Source of the DNA: an uncultured bacterium
Lineage (GTDB): Bacteria > CALINM01
DNA: 6,070 bases
Assembly: GCA_938045315.1 (NCBI GenBank)
Contig: CALINM010000113.1
Coordinates: 1-6,070 of the forward strand
Direction: 5' to 3'
A program made the translations under genes and the position numbers. Shown here piece by piece: positions 1 through 6,070 of the stretch. Position 1 is the first letter of the stretch, and every line of letters starts with the position of its first letter. The notes below the pieces were generated by a model. That model did no database searches. It saw only the letters and a list, made by a program, of their open reading frames with translations, and had not been told where the DNA came from.

Positions 1-1
1 G

Positions 2-2110
2 TTTTTACAGAATGAAATAAATAATTTTAGGTGGCTTGGAGAGGGGATCATAGAAAAACTTATTGAAAGGGGGCTTAAAACTTATCGTGATGTTCTATTT
101 TTCCTGCCCAGCAAATATGTGGATAAGAGATTTATGATAAAAATATCAGAATTGAAACCTGGTATGAAGGCATATTTTAGAGGACGTATAATGAAAGTTG
201 AAAACTGGGGGAATAAAGGATTTCTAAATCTAAAAGGGAATGGACTGTTAGTGGAGGTATCAGATGGAACTGGGGTTATTGTGCTGAAATGGTTTCATAA
301 ACCACCAATATTTATAAGAAATCTTCTTAAAAAAGATCAAGATTTACTTATATTTGGTAATGTGGAAGTCTTTAGGGGTCAAATGGAGATACATCATCCA
401 GAAATCGAAAAATATGATGTTAACAGGAACAAAGAAATTGATGGGGGATACAATATATATCCTCTATATTCTGGACTGCCTGAAGGTGTAAGTGAAAAGT
501 TATATAGAAAAATGGTTTTTAATATAGTAGTTCAGGGTAAAGAAATTCTAAAAACATTAGTACCTTATCCTTTGAAATATGATTTAAATCTTGTTGAATG
601 GGGTGATGCATTATTTCATATTCATTTCCCTAAGGAAGATTTTAATCATGAAAAGTTTGAAAATTACAGAAGTCCCTATCATTTATCGCTGATTTATCAG
701 GAGCTTTTTCTTTTATTTTCCTTATTTGCAGTCAAAAAACAAGATGTTCAAAGGATAAATATAACACCCCTAAAGTTTTCTGGTGAGATGGCAAAAAGGG
801 TTTTAATAAATCTTGGATATAAACTCACTGATGCACAAAAAAGGGTACTTAAAGAAATAAAACAAGATCTTGAAAAACCATACCCTATGCAAAGATTGTT
901 GCAGGGTGATGTTGGCTCTGGTAAAACGATAGTAGCTTTTTTAGCGTCTCTATTTGTCATAGAAGCGGGTAAACAAGTGGCAATAATGGCACCAACTGAA
1001 ATTTTAGCGGAACAACATTTTATTAATTTTAAAAATTTAATTAAAGATAGGAATTTAAGGATTTGTTTGCTCACGTCATCATTGAAGAAAAAAGATAAAG
1101 AGTCAATATTGGATGATATTAGGAATGGGAGATACGACATAATTGTAGGGACACACGCTTTAATTCAAGAGAATGTGGATTTCAAAAATTTAGGCCTTAT
1201 TATTATTGATGAGCAGCATCGTTTTGGTGTTGAACAAAGAAACACACTTGTTAAAAAAGGAGATATTTTACCCCATGCATTGTTTATGACAGCAACACCA
1301 ATCCCTAGAACTCTTGCTATGACTATACATGGTGACTTAGATTTATCAATTATTGATGAAATGCCACCGGGACGCAAAGAGATAAAAACGATGGTATTAC
1401 CAGAGGGGCATAGAGATAGGGCTTTTAATATACTAAGTGAGGAACTTAAAAAAGGTAGACAGGCATACATAGTTTATCCCGTAATAGATGAAGATAATGC
1501 TTTAGAATTAAAGGCGGCCACAAAGATGTACGAACTAATAAAAGAAAAGTTCAGTGAATATAAAGTAGGTTTACTCCATGGGAGATTAAAAGCAGAAGAA
1601 AAAGAAGAAATTATGGATTTATTTAAAAAAAATGAGATATCCATTCTTGTTTCAACAACAGTTGTTGAGGTGGGTGTAGACGTGCCAAATGCTACTGTAA
1701 TGATAATTGAACATGGAGAAAGATTTGGGTTATCTCAATTACATCAATTACGAGGTAGAATTGGTAGAGGGAGTGAAGCATCAATTTGTATTGTTCTTGT
1801 GGATACAAAAAAGCTAAGTAATAAAGCAAGGGAGAGATTAATTTTTTTCAGGGATAATTTAGATGGTTTTAAATTAGCAGAATTTGATTTGAAAATGAGA
1901 GGTCCAGGGGAGTTATTGGGAACTAAACAATCGGGACTCCCAGAATTTTCAATTTTTGATTTGTTACGAGACGCTGGTTATGTGCAATATATGAAAAACA
2001 AATCAGAAGAATTACTTAAAAAAGTTGATAGTGATTTATTTCTTTCTCAAATTATAAGTATTACAAAGATTTATTTTGGAGAAAAAAAAGATTTTTTGAA
2101 CGCTGGATAA
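2..2110 (+). CDS. recG: ATP-dependent DNA helicase RecG (5' partial)
   Basis: RecG is a superfamily 2 DNA translocase that regresses stalled replication forks and processes branched DNA and R-loops. Numbered from the first visible codon (nt 2), the protein shows the end of the N-terminal helical region with FLPSKYVDKR (about 34-43), an OB-fold wedge domain (about 50-145), Walker A GDVGSGKT (302-309), the DEQH Walker B box (403-406) followed by RFG, the motif TATPIPRT (about 430-437), LLHGR (524-528), the motif VI segment QLRGRIGRG (582-590) and the RecG-specific TRG region (about 615-645). The frame is open to the left edge, with no ATG, GTG or TTG before nt 119. The GTG at 119 would cut through the conserved wedge entry, so the real start lies upstream of the window. 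The visible 702 residues already match a full-length RecG (E. coli 693), so only a short N-terminus is probably missing. The C-terminus is complete. The next gene has its own promoter, so recG is probably not part of the biotin operon. Confidence 0.97.
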   Translation, partial: FLQNEINNFRWLGEGIIEKLIERGLKTYRDVLFFLPSKYVDKRFMIKISELKPGMKAYFRGRIMKVENWGNKGFLNLKGNGLLVEVSDGTGVIVLKWFHKPPIFIRNLLKKDQDLLIFGNVEVFRGQMEIHHPEIEKYDVNRNKEIDGGYNIYPLYSGLPEGVSEKLYRKMVFNIVVQGKEILKTLVPYPLKYDLNLVEWGDALFHIHFPKEDFNHEKFENYRSPYHLSLIYQELFLLFSLFAVKKQDVQRINITPLKFSGEMAKRVLINLGYKLTDAQKRVLKEIKQDLEKPYPMQRLLQGDVGSGKTIVAFLASLFVIEAGKQVAIMAPTEILAEQHFINFKNLIKDRNLRICLLTSSLKKKDKESILDDIRNGRYDIIVGTHALIQENVDFKNLGLIIIDEQHRFGVEQRNTLVKKGDILPHALFMTATPIPRTLAMTIHGDLDLSIIDEMPPGRKEIKTMVLPEGHRDRAFNILSEELKKGRQAYIVYPVIDEDNALELKAATKMYELIKEKFSEYKVGLLHGRLKAEEKEEIMDLFKKNEISILVSTTVVEVGVDVPNATVMIIEHGERFGLSQLHQLRGRIGRGSEASICIVLVDTKKLSNKARERLIFFRDNLDGFKLAEFDLKMRGPGELLGTKQSGLPEFSIFDLLRDAGYVQYMKNKSEELLKKVDSDLFLSQIISITKIYFGEKKDFLNAG

Positions 2111-2135
2111 TTAATGCCATTATCAATTAATAGAA

Positions 2136-2167
2136 ATGTCAACCAGCAAATTTATTAAGGTTGACAA
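2136..2167. promoter_or_regulatory. Putative BirA (biotin repressor) operator upstream of bioB
   Basis: An inverted repeat ATGTCAACC-N14-GGTTGACAA has a perfect 8-bp core (TGTCAACC at 2137-2144, GGTTGACA at 2159-2166). It closely matches the known BirA operator form TTGTAAACC-N(14-16)-GGTTTACAA. The right arm completely contains the -35 hexamer of the bioB promoter, so bound BirA-biotinyl-AMP would exclude RNA polymerase. Position directly before bioB supports the call. It is a site inferred from pattern and context; the birA gene itself is not in the window. Confidence 0.8.
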
Positions 2168-2189
2168 TTTATCAAGAAATTTGTATTTT
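2161..2189 (+). promoter_or_regulatory. Sigma70-type promoter of the bioB operon
   Basis: A consensus -35 box TTGACA (2161-2166), a 17-bp spacer and a -10 box TATTTT (2184-2189) lie just upstream of bioB. The predicted transcription start is near 2196-2197, giving a leader of only about 16 nt before the ATG at 2213. The -35 box overlaps the right arm of the BirA-like operator, which gives a simple repression mechanism. No terminator-like hairpin separates it from recG, so some read-through from recG is possible. Confidence 0.75.
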
Positions 2190-2202
2190 AATTTAAAAAA
2201 AT

Positions 2203-2208
2203 GGGGGA
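2203..2208 (+). promoter_or_regulatory. Ribosome binding site deciding the bioB start
   Basis: The run GGGGGA can pair with the CCUCC of 16S rRNA using one G-U wobble and stands 5 nt before the ATG at 2213. The in-frame ATG at 2201 has only an A/T run before it and would lie about 5 nt from the predicted transcription start. The ATG at 2213 is therefore preferred. Confidence 0.6.
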
Positions 2209-2212
2209 TTTT

Positions 2213-3196
2213 ATGGAGAAAGCAATTCTTTTAAAAGAAAAAGCTATTCAACATAAAAATTTAAGTTTTGATGATGCCATGTTTCTTTATAATTTTGGTA
2301 TAGAACATCCTTTTTTGTTGTTCGGGCTGGCGTCGGAAATCAGAGAATACTATAAAGGCAAGAAGATAAATATGTGTGGTATTATAAATGCTAAATCTGG
2401 TAGATGTGGAGAAGACTGTAAATTCTGTGCGCAATCAGCACATTATGATACGGGAGTGCCTGTATATTCACTCTGTAGTGCGGATGAAATTATTAAGAAA
2501 GCTAAAGAGGCAAAATCCGCTGGCGCACATATGTTTGGAATTGTAACAAGTGGAACAAAAATCTCATCTGAAAACGAATGGGAAGAAATTTATAAAGCTA
2601 TTGAAGGAATTAATAGTCTTGGTATCAAGGCATGTGCTTCATTGGGGTTATTAGATGAAAGTAGGGCATTAGAATTGAAAAAAAGAGGACTTTTCAGATA
2701 TCATCATAACTTAGAAACTTCTGAAAGTTTTTTCCATAATATTTGTAGTACTCACAGTTATAAAGAAGATATACAAACTGTTTTATCAGCGAAAAAGGCT
2801 GGGCTTTCCACATGTAGTGGAGGCATAATCGGTCTTGGGGAAAGAATAGAACATAGAATTGAAATGGCTTTAACATTAAGAGAGTTAGATGTAGACTCTG
2901 TACCTGTGAATATTTTGAATCCTATTAGAGGTACTCCCCTTGAAAATGCTATACCTCTTCATCCTGTGGAAATTTTAGTCACAATCTCTATTTTTAGATT
3001 TCTTTTACCCGATAAAGATATTAAACTATGTGGTGGAAAGGAAAAAAATTTAAGACAGCTTCTACCCCTAGGGATTGTGGCGGGATGTAATTCTTTAATG
3101 ACAGGAAATTATTTAACTACAGCTGGGAGAGATACACAAATGGATATCGAGATGATAAGAGATTTAGGGATGGAAGCAGTTTATGAGGAGGTATAA
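2213..3196 (+). CDS. bioB: Biotin synthase BioB, anaerobe-type auxiliary cluster variant
   Basis: BioB is a cytoplasmic radical SAM enzyme that inserts sulfur into dethiobiotin to make biotin. Taking ATG 2213, it has 327 residues (331 if ATG 2201 is used); the family is usually 320-350. The radical SAM cysteines form CX3CX2C at C65, C69 and C72 inside [13 protein letters not shown]. Family motifs [16 protein letters not shown] and [14 protein letters not shown] follow, and [13 protein letters not shown] lies near the end. Counting against E. coli BioB, the auxiliary [2Fe-2S] ligands Cys128 and Cys188 are kept (C141, C201), but Cys97 is replaced by G109 and Arg260 by K271. Extra cysteines occur at C273 (KLCGG) and C292 (AGCNS). 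This fits the type II BioB of obligate anaerobes, which has been reported to carry a different auxiliary cluster; the assignment is inferred. The gene has its own promoter and BirA-like operator. Its TAA overlaps the next ATG by one base, so translation is probably coupled. Confidence 0.95.
   Translation: MEKAILLKEKAIQHKNLSFDDAMFLYNFGIEHPFLLFGLASEIREYYKGKKINMCGIINAKSGRCGEDCKFCAQSAHYDTGVPVYSLCSADEIIKKAKEAKSAGAHMFGIVTSGTKISSENEWEEIYKAIEGINSLGIKACASLGLLDESRALELKKRGLFRYHHNLETSESFFHNICSTHSYKEDIQTVLSAKKAGLSTCSGGIIGLGERIEHRIEMALTLRELDVDSVPVNILNPIRGTPLENAIPLHPVEILVTISIFRFLLPDKDIKLCGGKEKNLRQLLPLGIVAGCNSLMTGNYLTTAGRDTQMDIEMIRDLGMEAVYEEV
3185..3192 (+). promoter_or_regulatory. Strong Shine-Dalgarno inside the end of bioB
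   Basis: GAGGAGGT is close to the full anti-16S match and sits within the last codons of bioB, with 4 nt between GGAGG and the ATG at 3196. It supports efficient, coupled translation of the downstream J-domain protein and fixes its start. Confidence 0.75.
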
Positions 3197-5046
3197 TGAT
3201 ATTTCAATTAATAAAAACTCTTTATGTGGGGAATGATAATAAACATTTTGAATTAATTAGAAATAATTTGAAAGATTTAATACAAATCAGCCATTTTATT
3301 AATGATTCAATATCTTTCCTTGAGTTGCCACAAAGGAATTTTGAGATAATACTTGTTGATGGAGATTATAAAGATCCCCTTGCAATGATTGAAACAATAA
3401 GAAATTCTTATACTCATAATATCGAACCATACATTATTCTTCTCATAACACCAGAAAGGTTAAAAGATATAAAAAGAAAGTTTTCCGTGAGAAATTATCC
3501 TGATGAACTTTCTTATAAAAATACCAATACCACGCATCTGAGAAATCAGATTATTTTTAGTTTTAATTGCAAAAGAGAATTTAAAGATAATCTTAGAAAA
3601 AACTATAATGTAATAAATGGGAGTCTCGAGAAGGAACCATATGGAAAACTCTTATTTTATCTGTACAGGGGGAATTATACAGGAAAGCTTATAGTGGAAA
3701 GTTCAATTGATAAGGGTATTTTTTACTTTTATGATGGCTTGCCTATTGATATTAAGTTTAATAGATTGCAGTGTACATTAGGTAGAATGTTGTTGCGAAA
3801 GGGTATTATATCAGAAGAAACTTATTTAAAGTCCCTTGAACTTATGCTACAAAAAAAAATTAGGCATGGCGAAGCTTTACTCGAAATAGGGGCGATTAAG
3901 CCTTCTGAATTGGTGGATTATATCAATATTCAAAAAAGAGAAAAATTACTATTCTTTTTTGCTCGAGATAAGGGAAGTTATAAAATTATAAAAGAGAATG
4001 TTGATCCTGATCCAATAGTGCCAAAAATAGATATATTTTCTCTAATATACGATGGGGTTAAGTATTTTGCTCCTGTAAAGTATCTTGAAGAAAAGTTTTT
4101 AAAAGAAAAAGATAGGTATATAGCATTGACAGAAAATTTTGCCGTTTATAAAGAAAAATTTCCCTTTGATAATCTAGAAACGGAGTTTCTTGGTTTTCTA
4201 AATGAACATCCGAAGTTAACTCAGATACTTGAAAAAACAAGGCTATCAATATTAGATGCCCTTAAAATCTTAGAAGTTTTAGCCCTCTGTGAGATGATTA
4301 AATTTGTATTAGATTATGATACTGCGAAAAATCTAAGTGAATCTGCCAATCCAAAAATAATTCAGCTAAAGGAAGCTATACTAAGAGATTATTCAAGTAT
4401 GGAAAATAAGAATTATTATGAAATTCTTGGAGTGGGCAGAGATGCGTCATCCGAAGAAATAAAGAAATCATATTTGAGACTTGTTAAGAGCTATCATCCT
4501 GATAAATTTGCTCATCTTCCCTTAGATAAGGATATGATACAGAAAATAACTCAAATCTTCAATAAGATACAGACAGCATACGATACTTTATCGGATCCAC
4601 AAGCGAGGGCAAGTTATGATGAAGCACTTGATGCGCCAGATTTAAAAGAAATGATTGATCAAACAGAATCGATAGTTAATGCAGAGATTGCCTTTAAGAA
4701 AGGAGAGATTCTTTTAAAAAGTAGAAAGTATAATGAGGCAGAAAGATATTTTAGAGAAGCGGTATTATTAAATGGTAAGGAACCAGAATATTTATTGGCT
4801 CTTGCTATTTCACTACTTTATCAAAAGAATAAAAACTTTGATGAGTATGATGTAGAATCAAGGCAATTGCTTGAGAAAGCAATTTACATGAACCCTTACT
4901 TTGACAAAGGTTACTTTTATCTTGGAATTCACAATAAATTAAGGGGTGAAAATCAGGAGGCAGTTTTATGTTTTAAAAAAGCCCTTTCTATAAATCCCGA
5001 TTATAAAGAAGCCATGATGGAGTTAAAAAGCCTTGAAAAGTTTTAA
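3196..5046 (+). CDS. Receiver-like / DUF4388 / J-domain / TPR protein
   Basis: This 616-residue protein has no transmembrane segment or signal peptide that I can see, so it is probably cytoplasmic. Domains in order: a receiver-like domain (about 5-122) with D14, D55, T85 and K108 at CheY-like spacing (CheY D13, D57, T87, K109); a DUF4388 (PatA N-terminal type) domain beginning [16 protein letters not shown] (about 141-270), including [13 protein letters not shown] and a second similar repeat that recalls the GspE N-terminal fold; a possible winged-helix segment (about 328-372); a J domain (about 405-476) with NYYEILGV and an intact HPD at 434-436; and about three TPRs (about 497-612). There is no DnaJ zinc finger or G/F-rich stretch, so it is a class III-type J protein. 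The HPD motif implies it can stimulate a DnaK-family chaperone; the TPRs suggest a protein partner. Similar architectures are known from delta-proteobacteria-like genomes, but I know of no assigned function. It is translationally coupled to bioB and overlaps bioF, which implies co-expression with biotin synthesis. No direct role in biotin synthesis is visible. Confidence 0.85.
   Translation: MIFQLIKTLYVGNDNKHFELIRNNLKDLIQISHFINDSISFLELPQRNFEIILVDGDYKDPLAMIETIRNSYTHNIEPYIILLITPERLKDIKRKFSVRNYPDELSYKNTNTTHLRNQIIFSFNCKREFKDNLRKNYNVINGSLEKEPYGKLLFYLYRGNYTGKLIVESSIDKGIFYFYDGLPIDIKFNRLQCTLGRMLLRKGIISEETYLKSLELMLQKKIRHGEALLEIGAIKPSELVDYINIQKREKLLFFFARDKGSYKIIKENVDPDPIVPKIDIFSLIYDGVKYFAPVKYLEEKFLKEKDRYIALTENFAVYKEKFPFDNLETEFLGFLNEHPKLTQILEKTRLSILDALKILEVLALCEMIKFVLDYDTAKNLSESANPKIIQLKEAILRDYSSMENKNYYEILGVGRDASSEEIKKSYLRLVKSYHPDKFAHLPLDKDMIQKITQIFNKIQTAYDTLSDPQARASYDEALDAPDLKEMIDQTESIVNAEIAFKKGEILLKSRKYNEAERYFREAVLLNGKEPEYLLALAISLLYQKNKNFDEYDVESRQLLEKAIYMNPYFDKGYFYLGIHNKLRGENQEAVLCFKKALSINPDYKEAMMELKSLEKF
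5019..5024 (+). promoter_or_regulatory. Ribosome binding site for bioF within the upstream gene
   Basis: GGAGTT lies 8 nt before the TTG at 5033. It is the only reasonable Shine-Dalgarno sequence close to a start that keeps the conserved BioF N-terminal helix, and it supports a TTG start overlapping the upstream gene. Confidence 0.45.
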
Positions 5047-6070
5047 TGAACTTTTGTTAAAAGAGTTAGAGGAACTAAAAGATAAGAATCTTTTTAGAAA
5101 TATGGCGATACTTCAGTCAGGTTGCCATAGACTGATTAAAATAGATAAAAAGACTTTTGTTAATTTTTGTTCTAATAATTATTTGGGATTAAATGGACAT
5201 GCAGAAATAAGAAAATCTATGGAAAAAGCTACTTTGAAATGGGGAACATCTTCATCAGCATCGAGATTAATAGCAGGCAATCTGGATTTATTTGAAATGG
5301 CAGAAAAGAAATTAGCCCAGTTTAAAGGATTAGAATCATCTTTAATTTTCCCTTCGGGATATCAAGCTAATGTTTCAGTAATATCCACATTAGTTGGTGA
5401 TGGTGATACTATCTTTAGTGATGAACTAAACCATGCAAGCATTATTGATGGATGTAGATTGAGTAAAGCTAAAATTTATGTATATAGACATCTTGATTTT
5501 GATGATTTACTGAAGAAGATAAAAAATGTAAGGGGAGGAAAAAAACTTATAGTTACAGATAGCGTTTTTAGTATGGATGGAGATATCGCTGATATAAAAG
5601 AACTGATTAAAATTGCTGAAAATCATGATTGTGCTCTTTTGATAGATGATGCCCATGCAACGGGGATTTTAGGAAGAAATGGCTCTGGTAGTTTAGAACA
5701 TTTTGGTATTAAGGGTAAAGATGTGATGGTTTTAGCTACTGGTGGTAAAGCTCTGGGGGTTTCAGGTGCTTTTCTTTGTTGTAATTACTTAGTTAGGGAT
5801 TATTTAATAAATAAATGCAGAGGATTTATATATAGTACTGGTGTTTTACCATTGATACCGGCAGGCCTTGTGACCTCTATTAATATAGTGAAAAAAGAAG
5901 TGTGGAGAAGAAAAAAATTAAAGGAGCTTTCTGAATATTTCTGGAAAAAACTAAATGAACTGGGAGTTAATACATCCAGTACTCCATCACATATTTTGCC
6001 CTTAATAATTGGTGATGCACAAAAGACTATGGAGATAACTAATAAACTTTACCAACAGGGGATTTTTGTT
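5033..6070 (+). CDS. bioF: 8-amino-7-oxononanoate synthase BioF (3' partial)
   Basis: BioF is a PLP-dependent alpha-oxoamine synthase that condenses pimeloyl-ACP or pimeloyl-CoA with L-alanine to form 8-amino-7-oxononanoate. 346 codons are visible; the usual length is about 385-395, so roughly 40-50 residues are cut off at the right edge. From the TTG at 5033, visible features are [10 protein letters not shown] (44-53), [13 protein letters not shown] (71-83), H134 in the NHAS segment (PLP-stacking His, E. coli H133), FSMDGD, D205 and H208 in DDAHATG (E. coli D204 and H207), and the Schiff-base lysine K239 in [11 protein letters not shown] (E. coli K236). The related enzymes KBL and HemA are possible on fold alone, but the SRLIAGN segment and the bioB neighbour favour BioF. 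The in-frame stop at 5024-5026 bounds the start. TTG 5033 retains the typical N-terminal helix ([15 protein letters not shown]); ATG 5102 would remove it. With TTG 5033 the gene overlaps the upstream gene by 14 nt. Confidence 0.93.
   Translation, partial: MKSFNELLLKELEELKDKNLFRNMAILQSGCHRLIKIDKKTFVNFCSNNYLGLNGHAEIRKSMEKATLKWGTSSSASRLIAGNLDLFEMAEKKLAQFKGLESSLIFPSGYQANVSVISTLVGDGDTIFSDELNHASIIDGCRLSKAKIYVYRHLDFDDLLKKIKNVRGGKKLIVTDSVFSMDGDIADIKELIKIAENHDCALLIDDAHATGILGRNGSGSLEHFGIKGKDVMVLATGGKALGVSGAFLCCNYLVRDYLINKCRGFIYSTGVLPLIPAGLVTSINIVKKEVWRRKKLKELSEYFWKKLNELGVNTSSTPSHILPLIIGDAQKTMEITNKLYQQGIFV

Larger units (their letters stand above)
2111..2212. other. recG-bioB intergenic regulatory region
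   Basis: This is the only intergenic gap in the window. It contains the BirA-like operator, the bioB promoter and the bioB ribosome binding site. The left part (2111-2135) has a short direct AATTAAT repeat at 2109-2115 and 2125-2131, with no GC-rich stem or T-run, so no intrinsic terminator for recG is evident. No riboswitch-like structure fits in the short leader. Confidence 0.7.

Noticed and set aside
119-121. GTG at 119 as the recG start
   Set aside because: The same frame stays open to the left edge and encodes conserved RecG sequence (GLKTYRDVLFFLPSKY) before this codon, so the gene begins outside the window.
748-1470. Reverse-strand open frames inside recG (748-1140 and 1165-1470)
   Set aside because: They are antisense to conserved helicase motifs, have no recognisable protein features and are shadows of the recG frame.
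2109-2131. Repeated AATTAAT after recG as a terminator
   Set aside because: Stem would be purely A/T, short, and has no following T-run.
2137-2172. BirA-like palindrome as an intrinsic terminator hairpin of recG
   Set aside because: The loop is 14 nt and there is no clear U-run; overlap with a consensus -35 box and the match to the BirA box explain it better.
2694-2876. Reverse-strand open frame inside bioB
   Set aside because: Short, antisense to conserved BioB motifs and without a supporting ribosome site.
4126-4152. TTGACA with TATAAA inside the J-domain gene
   Set aside because: The spacer is only 15 bp and AT-rich coding sequence yields such pairs by chance; no gene start follows closely.
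4058-4249. Reverse-strand open frame inside the J-domain gene
   Set aside because: Short and without recognisable features; fully inside a well-supported gene on the other strand.
4901-4929. TTGACA at 4901 as an internal promoter for bioF
   Set aside because: No -10-like hexamer at 16-18 bp; the bases are ordinary codons of the TPR region.
5046-5060. TAATG overlap at the end of the J-domain gene, suggesting bioF starts at ATG 5046
   Set aside because: That ATG is in a different frame from bioF and hits a stop after four codons (MNFC).

Overview
This is an AT-rich bacterial window (roughly one-third G+C by eye). All four recognisable genes lie on the + strand and are tightly packed. They are recG (5' end cut by the window), bioB, a multidomain receiver/DUF4388/J-domain/TPR protein with no established name, and bioF (3' end cut by the window). 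No RNA gene, mobile element, CRISPR array or long repeat was seen. The DUF4388 plus J-domain plus TPR architecture, the AT-rich coding style and a BioB that looks like the anaerobe type suggest an anaerobic Gram-negative lineage such as Deferribacterota or Desulfobacterota (old Deltaproteobacteria). This placement is inference and the sequence alone does not fix the genus.

Layout: positions 2-2110 are RecG, already open at the left edge. Positions 2111-2212 are the only real intergenic space. It holds a near-consensus sigma70-type promoter (TTGACA, 17 bp, TATTTT) whose -35 box lies inside the right arm of an inverted repeat, ATGTCAACC-N14-GGTTGACAA. That repeat closely resembles the BirA biotin operator. 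bioB follows, most likely starting at the ATG at 2213 rather than the in-frame ATG at 2201. Its stop codon overlaps by one base the start of the 616-residue signalling/co-chaperone protein (3196-5046), whose end in turn overlaps a probable TTG start of bioF at 5033.

Working together: bioB to bioF forms a tightly coupled operon that appears to be controlled by biotin through BirA. BioF makes 8-amino-7-oxononanoate early in the ring-forming pathway, and BioB does the last step, inserting sulfur into dethiobiotin. bioA, bioD and pimelate-supply genes are not in the window and may lie downstream. The protein between them is the unexpected member: an N-terminal receiver-like domain, a DUF4388 domain, a possible winged-helix segment, a J domain with an intact HPD motif, and C-terminal TPRs. 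Nothing in it is an obvious biotin enzyme.

The points most worth checking are the BirA-like operator on the bioB promoter, the changed auxiliary-cluster ligands of BioB (Cys97 and Arg260 of the E. coli enzyme replaced, with new cysteines nearby), and the J-domain signalling protein locked inside a biotin operon.
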